Assembly (NCBI RefSeq): GCF_002025255.2
Contig: NZ_CP054587.1
Span: forward strand, 2,170,001-2,234,000
Reading direction: 5' to 3'
DNA from: Halolamina sp. CBA1230
Lineage (GTDB): Archaea; Halobacteriota; Halobacteria; Halobacteriales; Haloferacaceae
DNA length: 64,000 nucleotides
Shown: piece after piece, positions 15,552-24,235 of the stretch
Layout: each line of letters starts with the position of its first letter
Numbering within the stretch: position 1 is the stretch's first letter
Position numbers and translations under genes: made by a program
Notes under the pieces: generated by a model
Databases searched by the model: none
Seen by the model: only the letters and a program-made list of their open reading frames with translations
What the model was told of the DNA's origin: nothing

Positions 15552-15998
15552 TCATGAGGGTTCGTCAGGGGAACGACTCGAACGGACGCGGTGTTCGAGG
15601 TAGCCAACCGCGACAGCCGCACCGAGGAGGGGGGGCCAGCCAATGAGGTACAGGTCGTACGGTTTCCCGGGTAACAGCACTCCTCGTGCTTGCATCGCTT
15701 GCCACATGAAGTACGTCATCACAGCGTATACGGCTGCGACGACAACGAGCGGGGACAGCAGATCATATCGGACGAACGAGATCGCCAGCACTGCGCCGAC
15801 CAACGCTCCGCCGAGAATTGCCCACCAGAGCCACGGGCCGACCTGTACTGAGAGCAGGAGTGCCCCCAGTTCCGCGACCGAACCGTAGGCCCAATACCAC
15901 GAGCCCAGCAAGACCAAGAGGTATCCGAGCGCACCGCCGAGGGCTGCGGTTCGTGTTTCCGACGAAAGGTCCGATGGACGGGGGAGAGTGATTGACAC
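15552..15998 (-). CDS. Four-helix membrane protein
   Basis: A 148-residue protein with four predicted helices (about residues 19-42, 55-78, 82-103 and 117-137). It has an N-terminal polar segment (SITLPRPSDLSSETRT) and a basic tail. I do not recognise the family. It lies between the intact agmatinase-like gene and a broken copy of that gene's 3' end, which suggests it arrived with a local duplication or insertion. Confidence 0.62.
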   Translation of the reverse strand: MSITLPRPSDLSSETRTAALGGALGYLLVLLGSWYWAYGSVAELGALLLSVQVGPWLWWAILGGALVGAVLAISFVRYDLLSPLVVVAAVYAVMTYFMWQAMQARGVLLPGKPYDLYLIGWPPLLGAAVAVGYLEHRVRSSRSPDEPS

Positions 15999-16149
15999 AC
16001 TTTTGGAAGATGGCAGGCAATGATAAATCTGGTGGAGGTGGGAAAAAAGCCGGTTCGATCAGTGAGCAGGCCGGTCCGAGAACCGTCGCGCCGAGCGCAG
16101 GCAGTCCGTTTCAGCCTGAACACCGCCGCCGGCCGGCCTCGACGCGAAC

Positions 16150-16992
16150 TCAGCCCTCTGCGTGCGAGAACACGAACTCCTTGAGCAGTTTGCCCGCCAG
16201 CGCAGCGGCCTGTCCGTCGTCGCGGTCGTTCACCTCGACGGCGTCGAAGCCGACGGCGTGTGGCGCGACCTGCCGGACCGCTTCCCGCATCTCCCGGGCT
16301 GAGAGGCCGAACGGCTCCATCGTCCCGGTGCCGGGGGCGACCGAGGGATCGGCGCCGTCGATATCCACGGAGAGGTAGACCGACTCGTCGCCGAAGTCGG
16401 GCGTCCAGTCGCCCACCGCCTCGGGCGGAACGACCGTCACGTCGTCGCGGTCGGCGCGTTCCCACTCGGCTTCGGAGCCTGTCCGCGCGCCGAGGATCAC
16501 CGCGCGGTCGGCGGTCCCCGAGACGGTCGAGAGCGGTTCGTCCTCGGGGTCGCCGTCGAGCGCGCGTCGCGTGACGGCCGCGTGGCTCCAGGGGTTGCCG
16601 TCGTACGCCTCCCGGAGGTCGAGGTGGGCGTCGAGCACGACCAGCGTGTCGGGGTCGGTCGCGCGGACGCCCGCGGCGGTGACGGTGTGCTCGCCGCCGA
16701 GCAGGAGCGGCGTGACGCCGTCACGAACGAGATCGGCGAGGCTACCGCCGAGGAACTCGAGGTACTCGACCGCGTCGTCCCACGCCCGCACGTCGCCGGC
16801 GTCGTGGACGCCGCAGTCGGAGAAGCGCTGGTCGGTGCGGCGGTCGTAGTCGTCGAACGTTCGGGCGAACCGCCGAATCTGTTCCGGGCCGAACCGGGCT
16901 CCCGGCTGGAACGTCGTCGAGACGTCGAGCGGGGCGCCGACGACCGCGTAGTCGGCGTGCTCGCGCTCGGCGACGGCGCCGGGGAACCCCAT
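16150..16992 (-). CDS. speB: Agmatinase-like ureohydrolase
   Basis: A 280-residue arginase/agmatinase-family enzyme. Manganese-binding motifs: LLLGGEHTVT (residue about 97), LDAHLDLREAYDG, and SVDIDGADPSVAPGTGTMEP near residue 200. Such enzymes hydrolyse a guanidino group, releasing urea. The ATG at 16992 overlaps the aIF5A stop (TGATG), so the two genes are translationally coupled. In Haloferax an agmatinase-like protein has been linked to the agmatine-based route to hypusine on aIF5A, which this coupling supports. A broken second copy of the 3' end lies at 15415. Confidence 0.85.
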   Translation of the reverse strand: MGFPGAVAEREHADYAVVGAPLDVSTTFQPGARFGPEQIRRFARTFDDYDRRTDQRFSDCGVHDAGDVRAWDDAVEYLEFLGGSLADLVRDGVTPLLLGGEHTVTAAGVRATDPDTLVVLDAHLDLREAYDGNPWSHAAVTRRALDGDPEDEPLSTVSGTADRAVILGARTGSEAEWERADRDDVTVVPPEAVGDWTPDFGDESVYLSVDIDGADPSVAPGTGTMEPFGLSAREMREAVRQVAPHAVGFDAVEVNDRDDGQAAALAGKLLKEFVFSHAEG

Positions 16993-17366
16993 CACACGAT
17001 CTTCCGCTGGCCCTCGTACTCGAGGTACTCGATCTCGTCGTCGGGACTGAGGTCCTCGTCGTCGGGGATGCGCATCGTGAACGTCTCGTAGGTGTCGAGG
17101 TCCATCACCTGCGCGTCGTTGCCGTCGACGGAGACGACCTGGCCGCCCTTGCGCTCGACGATGGGGACCCAGATCTTCGCGTCGACCGGCTGGGAGAGGC
17201 TGCGCTTCTTATCGTCGAACACGCCCTCCCCCTCGATCCGGGCCTTCGCGCTGCCGTGTTTGCCGGGCTTGGCGGTGCTGTAGGCGTTGATCTCGCAGGG
17301 GGACTCCTCCATCATCACGTAGCTCCCCTCCTGCAGTTCACGCACCTGCTTCTGCTCTTTCGCCAT
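16992..17366 (-). CDS. eif5a: Translation factor aIF5A
   Basis: A 124-residue elongation/initiation factor. The ATG at 17366 ([19 protein letters not shown]) is used; the longer frame is arginine-rich and unlikely. The modification loop [11 protein letters not shown] contains the lysine expected to become hypusine (or deoxyhypusine). The C-terminal OB fold runs through [17 protein letters not shown] to [12 protein letters not shown]. aIF5A relieves ribosome stalling at difficult peptide bonds. It is followed without a gap by the agmatinase-like gene. The deoxyhypusine synthase gene is not in the window. Confidence 0.93.
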   Translation of the reverse strand: MAKEQKQVRELQEGSYVMMEESPCEINAYSTAKPGKHGSAKARIEGEGVFDDKKRSLSQPVDAKIWVPIVERKGGQVVSVDGNDAQVMDLDTYETFTMRIPDDEDLSPDDEIEYLEYEGQRKIV

Positions 17367-17442
17367 GCCTGCAGATTCCCGGGTGAGCGGTATAAACCTC
17401 TTGGAACGGGCCGGGAGCCCCGCCGTGGACGCGGTTCCGCGG

Positions 17443-17985
17443 TCACTCGAAGCCGACCGACCGGTCGTGGAGTTCACGGAAGCGCGCGAGCGTCTCCGAG
17501 GCGAGCACGTCCGGCACGACACCGGTGACGTGCCGGAGCCGTCGCTCGCGGGCACGGCTGATGAGGTGTGAGAACAGCCGATAGAGCCGCTCCTCCTCGT
17601 TGTACATCAGCAACGTCCCGAGCCCGTCGGCGACGACCCAGCCCGACCCCTCCCGTAGGTAGCGCTCGCCGCGGGCGTACTGGATGCTGATCCCCGTCAG
17701 GTCCGACGGCGACACTCGCTCGGCGGTCCAGCAGGGGCCGTCGTAGCGCAGGGGTGACGCCGACACCGGGACGACACCGACGTTCTCGGGGTCGCCGCCG
17801 CCCGCCCTGACTGCCTCCTCGACACGCTTCGGGCCGTCGACGGTGACGACGAGCAGGTTCCCGTAGGCGTCCCGCGGGAGGTACTCGACCGGCGACGCGC
17901 GGTTCGACAGCCGGGTCAGCGCCGCCTCGGCAGGGGCGAGGTCGAGCGGCGCCCCGGCTGGAGCGCCCTGCTCGCTACTCGCCAT
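17443..17985 (-). CDS. Conserved haloarchaeal protein, DUF7504-like
   Basis: A 180-residue soluble protein. It shows [17 protein letters not shown], a central [13 protein letters not shown], then [22 protein letters not shown] and a late HVTGVVP. This resembles RecA/KaiC-like degenerate domains (DUF7504) that haloarchaea often encode beside small membrane proteins. Walker motifs are not evident, so ATP binding is doubtful. The start lies 11 bases inside the preceding membrane-protein gene, so it is the last gene of a coupled three-gene operon. Function unknown. Confidence 0.55.
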   Translation of the reverse strand: MASSEQGAPAGAPLDLAPAEAALTRLSNRASPVEYLPRDAYGNLLVVTVDGPKRVEEAVRAGGGDPENVGVVPVSASPLRYDGPCWTAERVSPSDLTGISIQYARGERYLREGSGWVVADGLGTLLMYNEEERLYRLFSHLISRARERRLRHVTGVVPDVLASETLARFRELHDRSVGFE

Positions 17986-18367
17986 CCGCCTCCTCCGACG
18001 CGTCGGCGAACCCGCCCTCGGCCGGCTCCTCGGACGCGTCAGCGAACCCGGGCATCGAACCCGGTTCGGGATCGTCGTCGACGCCGAACGCGGTCTCGCC
18101 GGGGCGGACGAACTCTCGCGCGAACAGCCAGACGGCGAGGCCGAACGCGACGGCCGAGAGGAGGTAGATCCCTTCCGCGACGACGGGGCGGCCGAGCGCC
18201 TGCTCGATAACCGAGCCGACGGTGAACGCGAACGTCGACAGCGCGAGCGCCACGATCGCCTCGGTGTGCAGCACCGACCGCGAGTAGGCGACCACGGGGT
18301 AGAGCACCGCCAGCGAGATGCCGATCAGCACGGCCGTCTGGACCGTCAACAGGAGGTGGCTGCTCAT
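17975..18367 (-). CDS. Small membrane protein with acidic repeat tail (DUF7521-like)
   Basis: A 130-residue protein from ATG 18367 with three predicted helices (about residues 5-27, 33-58 and 66-88) and a cytoplasmic-type acidic tail. The tail contains a direct repeat, GFADASEEPAEG then [12 protein letters not shown], encoded by a tandem 36-base unit. The start overlaps the stop of the upstream gene by 4 bases and the end overlaps the next gene. The arrangement of two small membrane proteins and a DUF7504-like protein suggests one complex. Function unknown. Confidence 0.6.
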   Translation of the reverse strand: MSSHLLLTVQTAVLIGISLAVLYPVVAYSRSVLHTEAIVALALSTFAFTVGSVIEQALGRPVVAEGIYLLSAVAFGLAVWLFAREFVRPGETAFGVDDDPEPGSMPGFADASEEPAEGGFADASEEADGE

Positions 18368-18651
18368 AGCTCCCTCCGCCCGCTCAGCAGCAGGATCGCC
18401 TGAAACGCGGCCCACGCAATCAGGGCGACGGCGACGGTGCCGAGCAGCCGGCTGGCGGCGGTGCTCGCGGCGGGCGCCACCAGCTTGGTGGCGACGATCG
18501 CGAGGTAGGCGGCGGTGATCGGCACGAGCGGGCGAACGACCCGCCCGAACGGCGTCTCGCGGAACCCGCGGGCGGCGACGACGGCGAACGGCAGCGCCGC
18601 CGCCAGCACGAGCAGTTGTCCGAGCTGGAACAGTTCGACGAGCGACGGCAT
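18364..18651 (-). CDS. Small three-helix membrane protein (DUF7521-like)
   Basis: A 95-residue protein, mostly hydrophobic, with helices near residues 8-26, 41-60 and 67-90. It starts MPSLVELFQLGQLLVLAAAL. It is the first gene of a three-gene minus-strand operon and overlaps the next start by 4 bases. It has an overall layout similar to its downstream neighbour and may be paralogous. The promoter is shared with the divergent gcvT within 85 bases. Confidence 0.6.
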   Translation of the reverse strand: MPSLVELFQLGQLLVLAAALPFAVVAARGFRETPFGRVVRPLVPITAAYLAIVATKLVAPAASTAASRLLGTVAVALIAWAAFQAILLLSGRREL

Positions 18652-18735
18652 ACGACCCGGCTGGACCGTGCGGTAGTTAGCCTTTGTGACGTTGGGGATG
18701 GCAAGACATTACTTCCCGCCACCGACACTGCCCCT

Positions 18736-19845
18736 ATGGCCACACGGCGACCACCGCTGTACGGGGTCCACGAGGACCGCGGCGCGGGGTTCACCGACTT
18801 CGGCGGGTGGGAGATGCCCGTGGAGTTCGACTCCATCCGGGCCGAACACACCGCTGTCCGCGAGGCCGCCGGGATCTTCGACGTCTCCCACATGGGGGAG
18901 ATACGCGTCGAGGGGCCCGACGCCGAGACCCTGATGCAACGGCTCACGACCAACGACGTGTCCTCGATGGGCAGCGGCGACGCCCAGTACACCTGCATCA
19001 CCGACGAGGCGGGGATCATCCAGGACGACACGATGATCTACAAACTCCCCGACGGTGACTACCTGTTCGTCCCCAACGCGGGTCACGACGAGGAGGCGGA
19101 GGCACGCTGGGTCGACTACCGCGACGAACACAACCTCGACGCGGCGGTCACCAACGAGACCGAGGACTGGGCGATGTTCGCGGTGCAGGGTCCCGAGGCG
19201 ATCGACCTCGCCGGCGAGGCGGTCGACTCGATCGGCGCGCCGCTGTCCGAGGAGAGCGACGACATCGCCGATCTCTCGCGGTTCACTGCGACCGAGGCCG
19301 GGATCGCCGGCGCGGACTGTCTGGTGGCCCGGACGGGCTACACCGGCGAGGACGGCGTCGAGGTGCTCTGCTCGGTCGACGACGCCGAGGCGGTCTGGGG
19401 CGCGTTCGACTGCCAGCCCTGCGGGCTCGGCGCCCGTGACACCCTCCGGATGGAGGCCGGCCTGCTCCTCTCGGGGCAGGATTTCCACCCCGAGGAGAAC
19501 CCCCGGACCCCCTACGAGGCCGGCGTCGGCTTCACTGTCGACCTCGACACGGAGTTCGTGGGCCGCGACGCGCTGGCGGCCCAGAACGAGGCCGGGGTCG
19601 ACGAGACGTTCACCGGGCTCACGATGCTGGACCGCGGCGTCGCCCGGCACGGTTACGAGATCACCCACGACGGCGAGACGGTCGGCGAGGTCACGAGCGG
19701 GACGATGAGCCCCACGCTGGGCGAGGCGATCGCGCTGGGCTACCTCCCGACCGATCTGGCCGAGGACGGCACCGTCGTCGACGTCGTGATCCGCGGCGAG
19801 GAGAAGCGAGCGGAAGTCACCATACCCCCCTTCATCGACCAATGA
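18736..19845 (+). CDS. gcvT: Glycine cleavage system aminomethyltransferase (T protein)
   Basis: A 369-residue folate-dependent enzyme that takes the aminomethyl group from the lipoylated H protein, releases ammonia and forms methylene-tetrahydrofolate. The ATG at 18736 gives [19 protein letters not shown]. Family features: [39 protein letters not shown] with the catalytic aspartate region, [25 protein letters not shown], and the C-terminal [20 protein letters not shown]. Length is normal. It overlaps gcvH by 4 bases. Confidence 0.95.
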   Translation: MATRRPPLYGVHEDRGAGFTDFGGWEMPVEFDSIRAEHTAVREAAGIFDVSHMGEIRVEGPDAETLMQRLTTNDVSSMGSGDAQYTCITDEAGIIQDDTMIYKLPDGDYLFVPNAGHDEEAEARWVDYRDEHNLDAAVTNETEDWAMFAVQGPEAIDLAGEAVDSIGAPLSEESDDIADLSRFTATEAGIAGADCLVARTGYTGEDGVEVLCSVDDAEAVWGAFDCQPCGLGARDTLRMEAGLLLSGQDFHPEENPRTPYEAGVGFTVDLDTEFVGRDALAAQNEAGVDETFTGLTMLDRGVARHGYEITHDGETVGEVTSGTMSPTLGEAIALGYLPTDLAEDGTVVDVVIRGEEKRAEVTIPPFIDQ

Positions 19846-20222
19846 GCTTCGACGTACCCGACGACCGGAAGTATCTCGCATCGCACGAATGGGCGACCAC
19901 CGACGCGCCGATCCGGATCGGCATCTCCGACTTCGCGCAGGACGAACTCGGCGACGTGGTGTTCGTCGAACTGCCCGACGAGGGCGACGAGCTCGTCCAC
20001 GACGAGGCGTTCGGCGTCGTCGAGTCGATCAAGGCCGTCTCGGACCTCTACGCTCCCGTCTCGGGCGAGGTCGTCGCCGTGAACGGGGCCCTCCACGACC
20101 AGCCCGAACTGGTCAACGAGGATCCCTACGGCGACGGCTGGCTGCTCGAGATCGAGCCCAGCGACGAGTCGGAGTTCGAGGAGCTGATGGACGCCGAGGA
20201 GTACGAGGAGCAGATCGCCTGA
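19842..20222 (+). CDS. gcvH: Glycine cleavage system H protein
   Basis: A 126-residue lipoyl carrier that shuttles the aminomethyl intermediate between the P, T and L proteins. The lipoylated lysine is in [15 protein letters not shown] (residue about 62). Other family blocks are [19 protein letters not shown] and [13 protein letters not shown]. It is coupled to gcvT by an ATGA overlap. gcvPA and gcvPB, usually next in haloarchaea, begin 2.7 kb further on. Confidence 0.95.
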   Translation: MSFDVPDDRKYLASHEWATTDAPIRIGISDFAQDELGDVVFVELPDEGDELVHDEAFGVVESIKAVSDLYAPVSGEVVAVNGALHDQPELVNEDPYGDGWLLEIEPSDESEFEELMDAEEYEEQIA

Positions 20223-20227
20223 ACCGG

Positions 20228-20656
20228 CTACGAGAACGGGTTTTCCGCGCTGTCGAGCCGAGTCAGCTCCGAGACGGCGTCGAAGTCGTCGTCGAAACTG
20301 TAGAGGTACTCGATCCCTTCGCGACGCATGTACGCGGCCATCGTCGCGTCGCCGAACGCGAGTCCGTCGTGCTGGCGGAACAGTGACCGCCCGCTCGTGA
20401 AGTCGCTCCGCGGCGCGTGGACGAGTTCGAACCCCGCACTCTCGACGAGGCGGTCGAGGAGACCGGTCGCCGTGCGGTGATTCATCCGTTCGTGGACGAA
20501 GTTCAGCGTCTCCGTGAGCGTGTAGTTCGTGACGTACCCCGTCGGGAGGTCGTCGTTGTCGAACGCGTGGACGATCTCGCTGGCGGCGTCGTGGTGCTGG
20601 TCACGCGCGCTCGTCGCACCGATCAGGACTGTCGAGTCCACCAGGGCGACCGCCAT
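20228..20656 (-). CDS. PIN-domain toxin (VapC-like), second module
   Basis: A 142-residue predicted toxin ribonuclease. Acidic sites: VALVDSTVLIGATSARD at the N-terminus, the glutamate in NYTLTETLNF, LAFGDATMAAYM, and [15 protein letters not shown] near the end. The C-terminus matches the toxin at 12130 (YSFDDDFD). The start codon overlaps the antitoxin stop (TGATG). The gene converges on gcvH with only 5 bases between stops. Confidence 0.84.
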   Translation of the reverse strand: MAVALVDSTVLIGATSARDQHHDAASEIVHAFDNDDLPTGYVTNYTLTETLNFVHERMNHRTATGLLDRLVESAGFELVHAPRSDFTSGRSLFRQHDGLAFGDATMAAYMRREGIEYLYSFDDDFDAVSELTRLDSAENPFS

Positions 20657-20886
20657 CAGCGCGCTCCGTAAGCGTCGTGCTCCTCGACGGCGTCGGTTTC
20701 GCCGATATCGACCGGATCGAAGTCGTCGAACGCACCGTATCGCTGCTTGACGACCGTGATCTGCACCCCCCCCTCGTCGTCGATCTCCCAGCGGATCTTG
20801 TCGCCGGGCTGAATGTCGAGGCGCTCACGGATCTCGGATGGGACGGTCACGGCCCCGCGGTCGCTCACGGTCGTCTCGGCGCTCAT
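20656..20886 (-). CDS. AbrB/SpoVT-type antitoxin (VapB-like), second module
   Basis: A 76-residue DNA-binding antitoxin from ATG 20886. The AbrB hairpin reads TTVSDRGAVTVPSEIRERLD, then GDKIRWEIDDEGGVQI. The tail (YGAFDDFDPVDIGETDAVEE) is the toxin-neutralising part. It is similar to the antitoxin at 11888 in GDKIRW and in the FDDFDP/FEEFEP segment. An inverted repeat at its promoter is a likely autoregulatory site. Confidence 0.84.
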   Translation of the reverse strand: MSAETTVSDRGAVTVPSEIRERLDIQPGDKIRWEIDDEGGVQITVVKQRYGAFDDFDPVDIGETDAVEEHDAYGAR

Positions 20887-20916
20887 ACTGCGGGGTACGT
20901 GTCGTAGCCCTTTAAT

Positions 20917-20936
20917 CTCATGTGGTGGCTCATGAG
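20917..20936. promoter_or_regulatory. Palindromic candidate operator of the second VapBC module
   Basis: A perfect 6-bp inverted repeat CTCATG-N8-CATGAG next to a TATA-like TTTAAT, 31-50 bases upstream of the antitoxin start (transcription to the left). Position and symmetry parallel the palindrome before the first module, though the half-sites differ. That fits separate, non-cross-reacting autoregulation. Confidence 0.45.
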
Positions 20937-21013
20937 GCACGTCCCGCTGCGTTTGGTACCACCGGTTCGAGGGTCGGGACAACACTGATACGATAACCGA
21001 GTGACGGGACCGT

Positions 21014-22387
21014 ATGCGCCGCCGAACCGTCCTCGCGACGGCGGGTGCCCTCCTGACCGGAACGGTCGCCGGCTGTACGTCGGCGAGCGCGCCGACAGCG
21101 ACCGCGTCACCGACCGACACGCCGGTGGAGGCAACCACGATGCCGGCCGACACGCCGGATGAGACGACCACGACGTCGACCGACCCAGTCTCAACGGACG
21201 GGGCGTGGCCACAGGTCGGTCACGACGCCCAGCACACCCGCCACGTCGACGCTCGGGGTCCCCGTGACGGCGCCGAGATCACGTGGGAGGCGCTGAGTTC
21301 TCCGTTCCCGCCGGTCGTCGACGACGCGCTGTACCTCACTGGGAAATGGACTAGCGGCGCTACCGTCTCGATCGGGGCCGCCGAGGGGGCTGAACGCTGG
21401 ACGAACGGGGATCTCCCGCCCTCACGGTTTGCACCGGCGCTCGGTGCGGGTCGGCTGTTCGTGTTCAGTCGTGCCGAGGGGAACGTCGTTCGCCTCCACA
21501 CACTGGACACCGAAACGGGGGAGCAGGTGTGGGTCCGCGAGGCGGGGATCACTGCCTCCAGCGGTACTCCGCCGAGCGGGCCGACCGTCGAGGGGGAAAC
21601 GGTGTACGTCCCCTCGAACCGTGGCGTCGTCGCCGTCGACGCCGCGACCGGCGACGTGGAGTGGACGGCGACCCTCGGCCCGCACGTGGTCGACACCGAC
21701 GGCCCGATGTGGCGGACTGACTGGGCGAAGCCGACCGTCACCGCCGGACGGGCGATCACGTTCGACGTCAACGATAGCTACCAGCAGGGTCGGGAGGTGT
21801 ACGCGGTCGACACCGAGAGCGGCGAACGGGACTGGACGACGGAGTTGGATCTCTCCGGTGGCTGGTCCCTGAAGTGGCGGGCCGTGGCCGGCAACGGCCG
21901 CGTGTTCGTCTCGGCGCTTCGCCCCGCCACGGGGGCGGGCGGCGGTGCTGGTGGCGGAGACGACGACGAGGCGGACGAGTGGACGGGCGCCGAACGCGTG
22001 TTCGCGCTGGCGGCCGACTCGGGGACCGTCGTGTGGGATCGGGCGCTCACCGGGAAGACCCTCCGCCCGGTCGCGTACGCCGACGACACGCTGTACGTCG
22101 GTGAGTGGCTGCCCGACCCCGACACCGGCCGCCTGCACGCGCTCGACGCCGTCGACGGGAGCGTCGTGTGGCGCTACGAGACCGACGCTGGTGCCGTGCT
22201 CTCGCCGACTGTCGCCCCGGATACGGTGTACGTCGGACAGGGGGAGGAGCTGGCCGCCGTCTCCCGGGAGAGCGGGGAGCGCCGCTGGCGGTTAGGGGTC
22301 GGCGGCCGTCCCGGTTCGCCGGTCGTCGTCGGCGACACCGCGTACGTCCGGACGAACTCCGGGCTCCTCGCGATCAGGGAGCCGTGA
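21014..22387 (+). CDS. Tat-type lipoprotein with PQQ-like beta-propeller repeats
   Basis: A 457-residue exported protein. The signal RRRTVLATAGALLTG ends in a lipobox, VAGC (Cys about 21), so the protein is probably lipid-anchored outside the cell. A Thr/Ser/Ala-rich linker follows to about residue 60. Then come repeats of the PQQ-like propeller type: YLTGKWTSGATVSI, LHTLDTETGEQVWV, VAVDAATGDVEW, YAVDTESGERDWT, HALDAVDGSVVWRYETD and AVSRESGERRW. Bound PQQ or enzyme activity cannot be shown from these repeats. It resembles the lipoprotein at 32779 in layout. It sits between the two halves of the glycine cleavage genes. Confidence 0.8.
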   Translation: MRRRTVLATAGALLTGTVAGCTSASAPTATASPTDTPVEATTMPADTPDETTTTSTDPVSTDGAWPQVGHDAQHTRHVDARGPRDGAEITWEALSSPFPPVVDDALYLTGKWTSGATVSIGAAEGAERWTNGDLPPSRFAPALGAGRLFVFSRAEGNVVRLHTLDTETGEQVWVREAGITASSGTPPSGPTVEGETVYVPSNRGVVAVDAATGDVEWTATLGPHVVDTDGPMWRTDWAKPTVTAGRAITFDVNDSYQQGREVYAVDTESGERDWTTELDLSGGWSLKWRAVAGNGRVFVSALRPATGAGGGAGGGDDDEADEWTGAERVFALAADSGTVVWDRALTGKTLRPVAYADDTLYVGEWLPDPDTGRLHALDAVDGSVVWRYETDAGAVLSPTVAPDTVYVGQGEELAAVSRESGERRWRLGVGGRPGSPVVVGDTAYVRTNSGLLAIREP

Positions 22388-22445
22388 CCGACCGTGCGAC
22401 AGCCAGTCCCGCAATAGCTATCTCCTGAGCCGTCGATAGGGAAGC

Positions 22446-22766
22446 ATGAGTACCGTGAGTAAATCCCCCCAGCGGTCGGTCGGTTTCCTGCCCGTCGTCG
22501 TCGCCGCGCTCGGCGTCGTCCTGCTCGGCTACGGCGCGCTCGCGTTCGCGTCGTCGCCGCTCGGCGGCGCGTGGCTCGGGCTCGCGGGCCTGTGCCTGCT
22601 GCTCTCGGGCGTCGTCGCGACGCCGTGGGCCGCCGACCGCTTCGACCTGACGCCCGCTCAGCAGCGCACCACCGCGCTCGTCTTCGGCGTCGGCGGCGCC
22701 GCGCTACTGGCGCTGTTCGTCCTCGTGAACGTCGCGAGCTTCGAGGGCGGGAGCAGCAGCTCCTGA
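22446..22766 (+). CDS. Small membrane protein
   Basis: A 106-residue protein with three predicted helices (about residues 14-33, 38-60 and 76-97) and a serine-rich end (EGGSSSS). I do not recognise the family. It lies just upstream of gcvPA but ends about 150 bases before it, so co-transcription is possible but not evident. Confidence 0.6.
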   Translation: MSTVSKSPQRSVGFLPVVVAALGVVLLGYGALAFASSPLGGAWLGLAGLCLLLSGVVATPWAADRFDLTPAQQRTTALVFGVGGAALLALFVLVNVASFEGGSSSS

Positions 22767-22912
22767 GCCGTTTCGCCCCCACGACCCTGCACAGCCACCC
22801 CCCGCAACGCACCGGAGTCGGCACGTCTTTGTCCCCGAAGTACCTCGCGTTCGAGCATGAGCCACGGCAGTTCGCAGCACGGAACGGACCCATCTCGCCA
22901 CGGAGGGACACC

Positions 22913-24235
22913 ATGAGCGGAAGCCCGTACGCCCCCCACACCGAGACCGAGACGGCGGCGATGCTGGACGCCGTCGGCGCTGACGACGAGGCCGCCCTGT
23001 TCGACATCCCCGACCCCGTCGCGTTCGACGGCGAGTTCGGGATCGAGCCCCGGAGCGAGCAGGCGCTCCGGCGGGAGCTCGGCGACCTCCTCGCCCGGAA
23101 CGACGACCTGACGGAGTTCCTCGGCCGCGGCCACTACGCGCACTACGTGCCGAGCGTCGTCGACAGCCTCTCGAAGCGCTCGGAGTTCCTGACCTCCTAC
23201 ACCCAGTACCAGCCCGAGATCACGCAGGGGTTCCTGCAGGCGCTGTTCGAGTACCAGTCGATGCTGGTCGAACTGACGGGCCTCGAGATCGCCAACTGCT
23301 CGATGTACGACGCCGCGACCGCGCTGGGCGAGGCCGCCCTGCTCGCGGATCGCGTCCGAAGCGCCGACGGCGAGGTCGTGCTCGTGCCCGAGGACCTGCG
23401 CGAGGGGAAACGCTCCGTGCTCGCGAACTACGTTGACGGCGCGGACCTGCGGATCGAGGAGTACCCCTTCGCGGAGGGGACCGCCGACCTCGACGCCCTG
23501 GAGGACGCCGTGAGCGAGGAGACGCTGTTCGTCTACGCCGAGACGCCGACCGTCCGGGGCTGTATCGAGCCCAGCCTCGCGGAGATCGGCGAGATCGCCG
23601 ACGCGGACGGAGCGTTGTTCTGTCTCGGCTCCGACCCCGTCGCGCTGTCGATCCTGGAGGAGCCGGCGAGCGTCGGCGCCGACGTGGTCGTCGGCGAGGC
23701 GGGCGTGCTCGGCCTTCCAGCGGCGTACGGGATGGGGCTGGGAATGTTCGCCTGCGACGAAGAGTTCCTCCGGCAGGTGCCGGGGCGTCTCGTCGGCGCC
23801 AGCGAGGACGCCGACGGGACGCGGGCGTACACGCTCACGCTCCAGACCCGCGAGCAGCACATCCGGAAGGAGCGCGCCACCTCGAACATCTGCACCAATC
23901 AGGCCTGGGTCGCGCTGCGGGCGGCGATGCACGCCGCATATCTCGGCGCCGACGGCCTCGTCGACCTCGCGGAGGACTGCGTGACGCTCGCCCGTGAGTT
24001 GGCCGACGAGATCGACCCCATCACCGGCCTGCGCGCGCCCGTTGACGACCGCCACCACTTCCGGGAGTTCGTCGTCGGCACCGACCAGCCCGCGCAGGCG
24101 ATCGCGGACGATCTGGCGGCGGAGGGGTTCGCGGTCCACGTGATCGGCGACCACCGGCTGCAGGTCTGCATCACTGACGCGAACGCCCACGCGGCCGAGG
24201 ACCTCGTCGCGGCGTTCGAGGAGGTGGCAGCATGA
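22913..24235 (+). CDS. gcvPA: Glycine dehydrogenase (decarboxylating) subunit 1
   Basis: A 440-residue N-terminal half of the split P protein. With subunit 2 it decarboxylates glycine and loads the aminomethyl group onto GcvH. The ATG at 22913 ([13 protein letters not shown]) is chosen over the longer frame. Blocks: [52 protein letters not shown], and a C-terminal [15 protein letters not shown]. It does not carry the PLP lysine, which is in subunit 2. It overlaps gcvPB by 4 bases. Confidence 0.94.
   Translation: MSGSPYAPHTETETAAMLDAVGADDEAALFDIPDPVAFDGEFGIEPRSEQALRRELGDLLARNDDLTEFLGRGHYAHYVPSVVDSLSKRSEFLTSYTQYQPEITQGFLQALFEYQSMLVELTGLEIANCSMYDAATALGEAALLADRVRSADGEVVLVPEDLREGKRSVLANYVDGADLRIEEYPFAEGTADLDALEDAVSEETLFVYAETPTVRGCIEPSLAEIGEIADADGALFCLGSDPVALSILEEPASVGADVVVGEAGVLGLPAAYGMGLGMFACDEEFLRQVPGRLVGASEDADGTRAYTLTLQTREQHIRKERATSNICTNQAWVALRAAMHAAYLGADGLVDLAEDCVTLARELADEIDPITGLRAPVDDRHHFREFVVGTDQPAQAIADDLAAEGFAVHVIGDHRLQVCITDANAHAAEDLVAAFEEVAA

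Noticed and set aside
18652-18735. Glycine riboswitch before gcvT
   Set aside because: Only 84 bases separate gcvT from the divergent gene and no glycine aptamer-like core is seen. Glycine riboswitches are not expected in haloarchaea.
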